From: an uncultured Ilumatobacter sp.
GTDB lineage: Bacteria; Actinomycetota; Acidimicrobiia; Acidimicrobiales; Ilumatobacteraceae
Direction of reading: 5' to 3'
NCBI GenBank assembly: GCA_938049325.1
Contig: CALICC010000050.1
Coordinates: 1 to 16,847, forward strand
DNA: 16,847 nt
Below, one piece after another: positions 13,667 through 16,847 of this stretch. The position numbers and the translations under genes are program-made. Every line of letters starts with the position of its first letter. The first letter of the stretch is position 1. The notes beneath the pieces are model-generated. The model saw nothing but the letters and a program-made list of their open reading frames with translations, had not been told where the DNA came from and did no database searches.

Positions 13667-13672
13667 TACTTT
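13667..13672 (+). promoter_or_regulatory. Candidate -10 hexamer (TACTTT) setting the MttB-like start
   Basis: TACTTT matches TANNNT and ends exactly 6 nt before the GTG at 13679. This favours a leaderless mRNA starting at that GTG, 15 codons inside the longest open frame. Confidence 0.55.
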
Positions 13673-13678
13673 CGTGCC

Positions 13679-15208
13679 GTGAGCGAGCGCCGCCGTCGGA
13701 CGAAGGGACCAAAGCGCACGCGCGATGTCATCGCCGACCAGCCACCGTTCGTGCAACCGCGGCGCACGATGCCGGTCACCTCGGTCGTGTCCGAGGACGA
13801 GCTCGAGGCCATCCACGCAGCGTCGCTGCGCGTGCTCGCCGACACGGGCATCGACTTCTTGCACGACGATGCGCGTCGGATGCTCGCTGCGGCCGGCGCC
13901 GAAGTCGACGGCAATCGGGTTCGCCTCGACCCCGACATGGTGCTCGAGTTGGTGTCGACCATCCCGGCGGAGTTCACGTTGCACGGGCGAGACCCACGTC
14001 GCGACCTGCAGATCGGTGGTGATCGGATCACGTATGCGTCGGTGGCGAGCGCTCCGAACTACGTCGACCTCGACGGCGAACGGCAGCCCGGTGACCGCGC
14101 GGGATACCAAGACTTCCTCCGGCTTGGTCATGTACTCAACTCCGTGCACACGTTCGCGGGCTACCCCGTCGAGCCGATCGACCTGCATCCGTCGATCCGC
14201 CACCTCGAGGCTGCCTTCGACGCACACACCCTGACCGACAAGTCGTTCCACATCTATTCACTCGGCCAGCAACGCAACCTCGACGGCATCGAGATGGCGC
14301 GGATCTCGCGCGGTGTAGATCACGACACGTTCGAACGTCAGCCGAGCATCTCGTCGATCATCAACGCGTCGTCGCCCCTGCGGTACGACCACCCGATGCT
14401 CGAAGGCATCATCCAGATGTCATCGCGCAACCAGGTGATCATCATCACCCCGTTCACGCTCGCCGGCGCGATGGCGCCGATCACCTTGGCCGGAGCGCTC
14501 GTGCAACAGAACGCCGAAGCGCTGGCCGGCCTGGCCTTTACGCAGGTGGTGCGAGCCGGAGCTCCGGCGATATACGGCGGCTTCACATCGAACGTCGACA
14601 TGCGTTCGGGCGCGCCTGCGTTCGGAACACCGGAGTACGCGAAAGCTGCGCTGGCGGGCGGACAGCTCGCTCGTCGATACGGCGTGCCGTACCGATCGTC
14701 GGCCGTGAGTGCGTCGAACGCCGTCGACGCGCAAGCCGGCTACGAGACGGTGTGGGCGCTGTGGGGCGCGATCATGGGCGGTGCCAACTTCGTGATGCAT
14801 GGGGCGGGTTGGATGGAAGGCGGCTTGCACGCCAGCTTCGAGAAGATGGTGGTCGATGCTGACCTGTTGCACATGGTGAGCACGTTCCTCCAGCCGCTCG
14901 ACGTGAGCGATGACGCGCTTGCGATCGGCGCGATCGCCGACGTCGGGCCCGCTGGTCACTTCTTCGGCGAGGCGCATACGCAGGCTCGCTACGAGACCGA
15001 GTTCTACGGACCGATGGTCAGCGACTGGCGCAACTGGGAGTCGTGGGACGAGGCGGGTCGACCCGACGCTCGCACTCGAGCCAACACCGTCGCGCGCGAC
15101 GCACTTGCGAACTACGAGCCGCCACCGATCGACGATGCCATTCGCGCCGAGTTGCGCGACTTCGTCGATCGACGCATCAGCGAAGGTGGCGTGGCCACCG
15201 ACTACTGA
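13679..15208 (+). CDS. MttB-family (non-pyrrolysine) methylamine/betaine methyltransferase
   Basis: A 509-aa TIM-barrel protein of the trimethylamine methyltransferase (MttB) family. Archaeal MttB needs pyrrolysine at an amber codon; here the frame has no internal stop, so it belongs to the pyrrolysine-free group that includes glycine betaine:corrinoid methyltransferase. Family-like stretches include ASLRVLADTGIDFLHDDARRML, the repeated SAPNYVDLDG, GGFTSNVDMRSGAPAFGTPEY and GGANFVMHGAGWMEGGL. It would move a methyl group from a quaternary or tertiary amine to a corrinoid protein in the cytoplasm; the substrate is not readable. The longest frame starts with GTG at 13634, but GTG 13679 is preferred because of the -10 spacing. 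A basic N-terminal stretch (ERRRRTKGPKRTR) precedes the fold. The FAD enzyme follows 23 nt downstream, indicating an operon. Confidence 0.87.
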   Translation: MSERRRRTKGPKRTRDVIADQPPFVQPRRTMPVTSVVSEDELEAIHAASLRVLADTGIDFLHDDARRMLAAAGAEVDGNRVRLDPDMVLELVSTIPAEFTLHGRDPRRDLQIGGDRITYASVASAPNYVDLDGERQPGDRAGYQDFLRLGHVLNSVHTFAGYPVEPIDLHPSIRHLEAAFDAHTLTDKSFHIYSLGQQRNLDGIEMARISRGVDHDTFERQPSISSIINASSPLRYDHPMLEGIIQMSSRNQVIIITPFTLAGAMAPITLAGALVQQNAEALAGLAFTQVVRAGAPAIYGGFTSNVDMRSGAPAFGTPEYAKAALAGGQLARRYGVPYRSSAVSASNAVDAQAGYETVWALWGAIMGGANFVMHGAGWMEGGLHASFEKMVVDADLLHMVSTFLQPLDVSDDALAIGAIADVGPAGHFFGEAHTQARYETEFYGPMVSDWRNWESWDEAGRPDARTRANTVARDALANYEPPPIDDAIRAELRDFVDRRISEGGVATDY

Positions 15209-15220
15209 AGAGGGATCGAC

Positions 15221-15226
15221 AGGAGA
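15221..15226 (+). promoter_or_regulatory. Shine-Dalgarno AGGAGA for the FAD-dependent dehydrogenase
   Basis: AGGAGA lies 5 nt before the ATG at 15232 in the 23-nt gap after the MttB-like gene. It supports co-transcription and fixes the start. Confidence 0.75.
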
Positions 15227-15231
15227 CGAAG

Positions 15232-16847
15232 ATGAAGAACCAGGCACAGGTGGTCGTGATCGGCGGTGGCGTCGTGGGCGCGTCGGTGCTCTACCACCTC
15301 ACGCTCGCCGGCTGGACCGACGTGATGATGGTCGAGCGCCGCGAGCTCACCCACGGCTCCACCTGGCACTCGGCGGGCGGCATGCACACGCTCAACGGCG
15401 ACCCCAACGTGGCGGCGCTGCAGCGTTACACCGTCGAGCTGTACGAGCAGATCCAGTCCGAATCGGGCCGTGACTGCGGCATCCACATGACCAGCGGCTT
15501 GCAGTTGGCCGACACGCCCGAGCGCATGGACTACCTCCGCATGGCGCACGCACGCGGTCGCTACCTCGGGATGGAGACCGAGCTGATTTCGGCGAAGGAA
15601 GCGCACGAGATGGTGCCCTTTCTCGACCCGGCGCACTTCGTGGGTGCCATGTGGGATCGCCACGAGGGTCACGTCGACCCGTCGGGCGTCACGCACGCGT
15701 ACGCCGAGTCGGCCAAACAGCGCGGCGCCGAGGTCAACAAGTACGTCTGGGTTCACGACATCACCCGTGCGGCCGACGGCACGTGGGACTTGCACGTGCA
15801 CGACACACGTGGCCACGAGCGCGGTGAGTTCGCCGATCTCGGCGTGATCAACTGCGAGCACTTCGTGAATGCCGGCGGGCTGTGGGCGCGCGAGGTCGGA
15901 CGCATGACCGGTGTCGAGCTGCCGATCCTCGCGATGGAGCACATGTATCTCATCACCGAAGAGGTCCCCGAGCTTGCCGAGTGGCGCGCGCAGTCGACCA
16001 TGCCCGGGTTCCACGTCGTCGACCTCGGTGGCGAGATCTACATGCGTGAGGAAGGGAACTCGCTGTTGCTCGGTACCTACGAGCGCGGCGGCGTGCCGTG
16101 GGCGCCGCATCAGACCGACTGGAACTTCGGTGCCCAGCTTCTCACCCCTGACCTCGAACGCATCGCCGACAACCTCGAAGTCGGGTTTCAGCACTTCCCG
16201 ATCTTCCAGGAGATCGGGATCAAGGACACGATCAACGGTCCGTTCACGTTCGCTCCCGACGGCAACCCGCTGATCGGGCCCGTCACCGGACAACCCGGGC
16301 ACTGGCTCGCATGTGGCGTGATGGCCGGTCTCAGCCAGGGCGGCGGCGTCGGCTTGAGCATGGCGAACTGGATGGTCGACGGTGACCCAGGGTTCGACGT
16401 ATGGGGTATGGACAACGCCCGGTTCGGAGACTGGGCCACGCCTCGGTACACGAACGCGAAGGTGCGCGAAAACTACGGACGCCGCTTCCGCATCACGTTC
16501 CCCAACGAGGAACTGCCCGACGCACGCAACCACATGCAGTCACCGATCCATGACCGCCTTGACGCACTGAACGCGGTGTGGGGTGCGTCGTACGGGCTCG
16601 AGGTACCGCTGTGGTTCCAGCGCGAGGGCGAGGAGCCCGTTGAGGAGGTGACGTTCCGCCGGTCGAATGCGTTCGATGTGGTCGCCGATGAGGTGGCCGC
16701 AGTGCGCTCTGGCGTCGGGCTGTTCGAGACGACGGGCTACGCGAAGTACGAGATCACCGGTGCAGGCGCTCGAGCGTGGCTCGACGGGTTGCTGGCAAAC
16801 AACATGCCGCCCGCCGGTCGCTTGGTGCTGACACCGATGTTGAACCG
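15232..16847 (+). CDS. FAD-dependent dimethylglycine/sarcosine dehydrogenase-like protein with GcvT domain (3' end beyond window)
   Basis: Partial gene: 538 codons are visible with no stop. The N-terminus has the FAD-binding Rossmann motif VVVIGGGVVGAS (glycines at 11-13 and 16) and the ribose-binding E35. H46 in HGSTWHSAGG is in the position where dimethylglycine and sarcosine dehydrogenases attach FAD covalently. The oxidoreductase domain runs to about residue 390 (PDGNPLIGPV, CGVMAGLSQGGGVG). The linker and start of a GcvT-type folate domain follow (SPIHDRLDALNAVWGASYG, then RSGVGLFETTGYAKYEITG), reaching PAGRLVLTPMLN at the edge. Such enzymes oxidise an N-methyl group and pass it to tetrahydrofolate. 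Full relatives are about 800-850 aa, so about a third is missing. The operon with the MttB-like gene suggests sequential N-demethylation. Confidence 0.9.
   Translation, partial: MKNQAQVVVIGGGVVGASVLYHLTLAGWTDVMMVERRELTHGSTWHSAGGMHTLNGDPNVAALQRYTVELYEQIQSESGRDCGIHMTSGLQLADTPERMDYLRMAHARGRYLGMETELISAKEAHEMVPFLDPAHFVGAMWDRHEGHVDPSGVTHAYAESAKQRGAEVNKYVWVHDITRAADGTWDLHVHDTRGHERGEFADLGVINCEHFVNAGGLWAREVGRMTGVELPILAMEHMYLITEEVPELAEWRAQSTMPGFHVVDLGGEIYMREEGNSLLLGTYERGGVPWAPHQTDWNFGAQLLTPDLERIADNLEVGFQHFPIFQEIGIKDTINGPFTFAPDGNPLIGPVTGQPGHWLACGVMAGLSQGGGVGLSMANWMVDGDPGFDVWGMDNARFGDWATPRYTNAKVRENYGRRFRITFPNEELPDARNHMQSPIHDRLDALNAVWGASYGLEVPLWFQREGEEPVEEVTFRRSNAFDVVADEVAAVRSGVGLFETTGYAKYEITGAGARAWLDGLLANNMPPAGRLVLTPMLN

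Larger units (their letters stand above)
13526..13678. other. Divergent intergenic region, phosphotransferase / MttB-like gene
   Basis: No coding frame is convincing here. It contains the two candidate -10 hexamers, the TGACAA/TTGTCA inverted repeat and an isolated TTGACA at 13564-13569 that has no -10 at the right distance on the plus strand. Confidence 0.6.

Noticed and set aside
13679..15208. Pyrrolysine-containing MttB
   Set aside because: The reading frame has no internal TAG and runs to a normal TGA stop, so no pyrrolysine is encoded.
15202..16533. 443-aa minus-strand open frame opposite the FAD dehydrogenase
   Set aside because: The plus strand encodes an intact FAD/GcvT protein with a Shine-Dalgarno; the antisense translation has no recognisable domain.

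Overview
The window is very GC-rich and densely coding, with a strongly biased third codon position that throws up long antisense open frames. A DUF2510 protein, a lipid-anchored L,D-transpeptidase, and many genes with a -10-like hexamer just before the start codon point to a high-GC actinobacterium. The gene mix (D-aminoacylase-like amidohydrolase, MttB-like methyltransferase, dimethylglycine dehydrogenase-like enzyme, degenerate APH-fold kinase) would fit a heterotrophic, possibly marine Acidimicrobiia/Ilumatobacter-type organism. That placement is an inference, not a proof. I see no rRNA, tRNA, CRISPR array, transposase or phage gene.

Layout. 47-119: a pair of 36-bp repeat elements just 3' of gene 1. 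128-1693 (-): zinc-ribbon, acidic-linker, multi-spanning membrane protein. 1694-1872: divergent intergenic region with four 13-bp tandem repeats. 1873-3630 (+): amidohydrolase/N-acyl-D-amino-acid deacylase family. 3655-4653 (+): GluQ-type tRNA-modifying synthetase. 4717-5646 (+): L,D-transpeptidase lipoprotein. 5667-5740: a second pair of the 36-bp element, again just 3' of a gene. 5788-8739 (+): GH2 beta-galactosidase. 8798-9265 (+): GNAT acetyltransferase. 9266-9336: convergent gap. 9337-11497 (-): operon of NfeD-like protein, SPFH/stomatin-like protein and DUF2510 membrane protein. 11565-12065 (-): second GNAT. 12101-13525 (-): APH-fold phosphotransferase with a degenerate catalytic loop. 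13526-13678: divergent regulatory region. 13679-15208 (+): MttB-family methyltransferase without pyrrolysine. 15232 to the window end (+): FAD-dependent dimethylglycine/sarcosine dehydrogenase-like enzyme with the start of a GcvT-type folate domain, cut by the edge.

How genes work together. The last two genes form a two-gene unit that suggests stepwise demethylation of a methylated amine: a corrinoid-type methyl transfer, then an oxidative, folate-linked demethylation. No corrinoid protein is visible in the window. The NfeD-SPFH-DUF2510 genes look like a translationally coupled membrane-microdomain operon. The other genes look like single housekeeping or catabolic units.

The two most interesting non-coding signals are the 36-bp element, placed twice in tandem pairs just downstream of stop codons and in the same orientation relative to the upstream gene, and a recurring hexamer (often TANNNT or CANNNT) 6-8 nt before start codons that lack a Shine-Dalgarno. 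The latter suggests that most transcription units here are leaderless, while three of the four Shine-Dalgarno genes are operon-internal.
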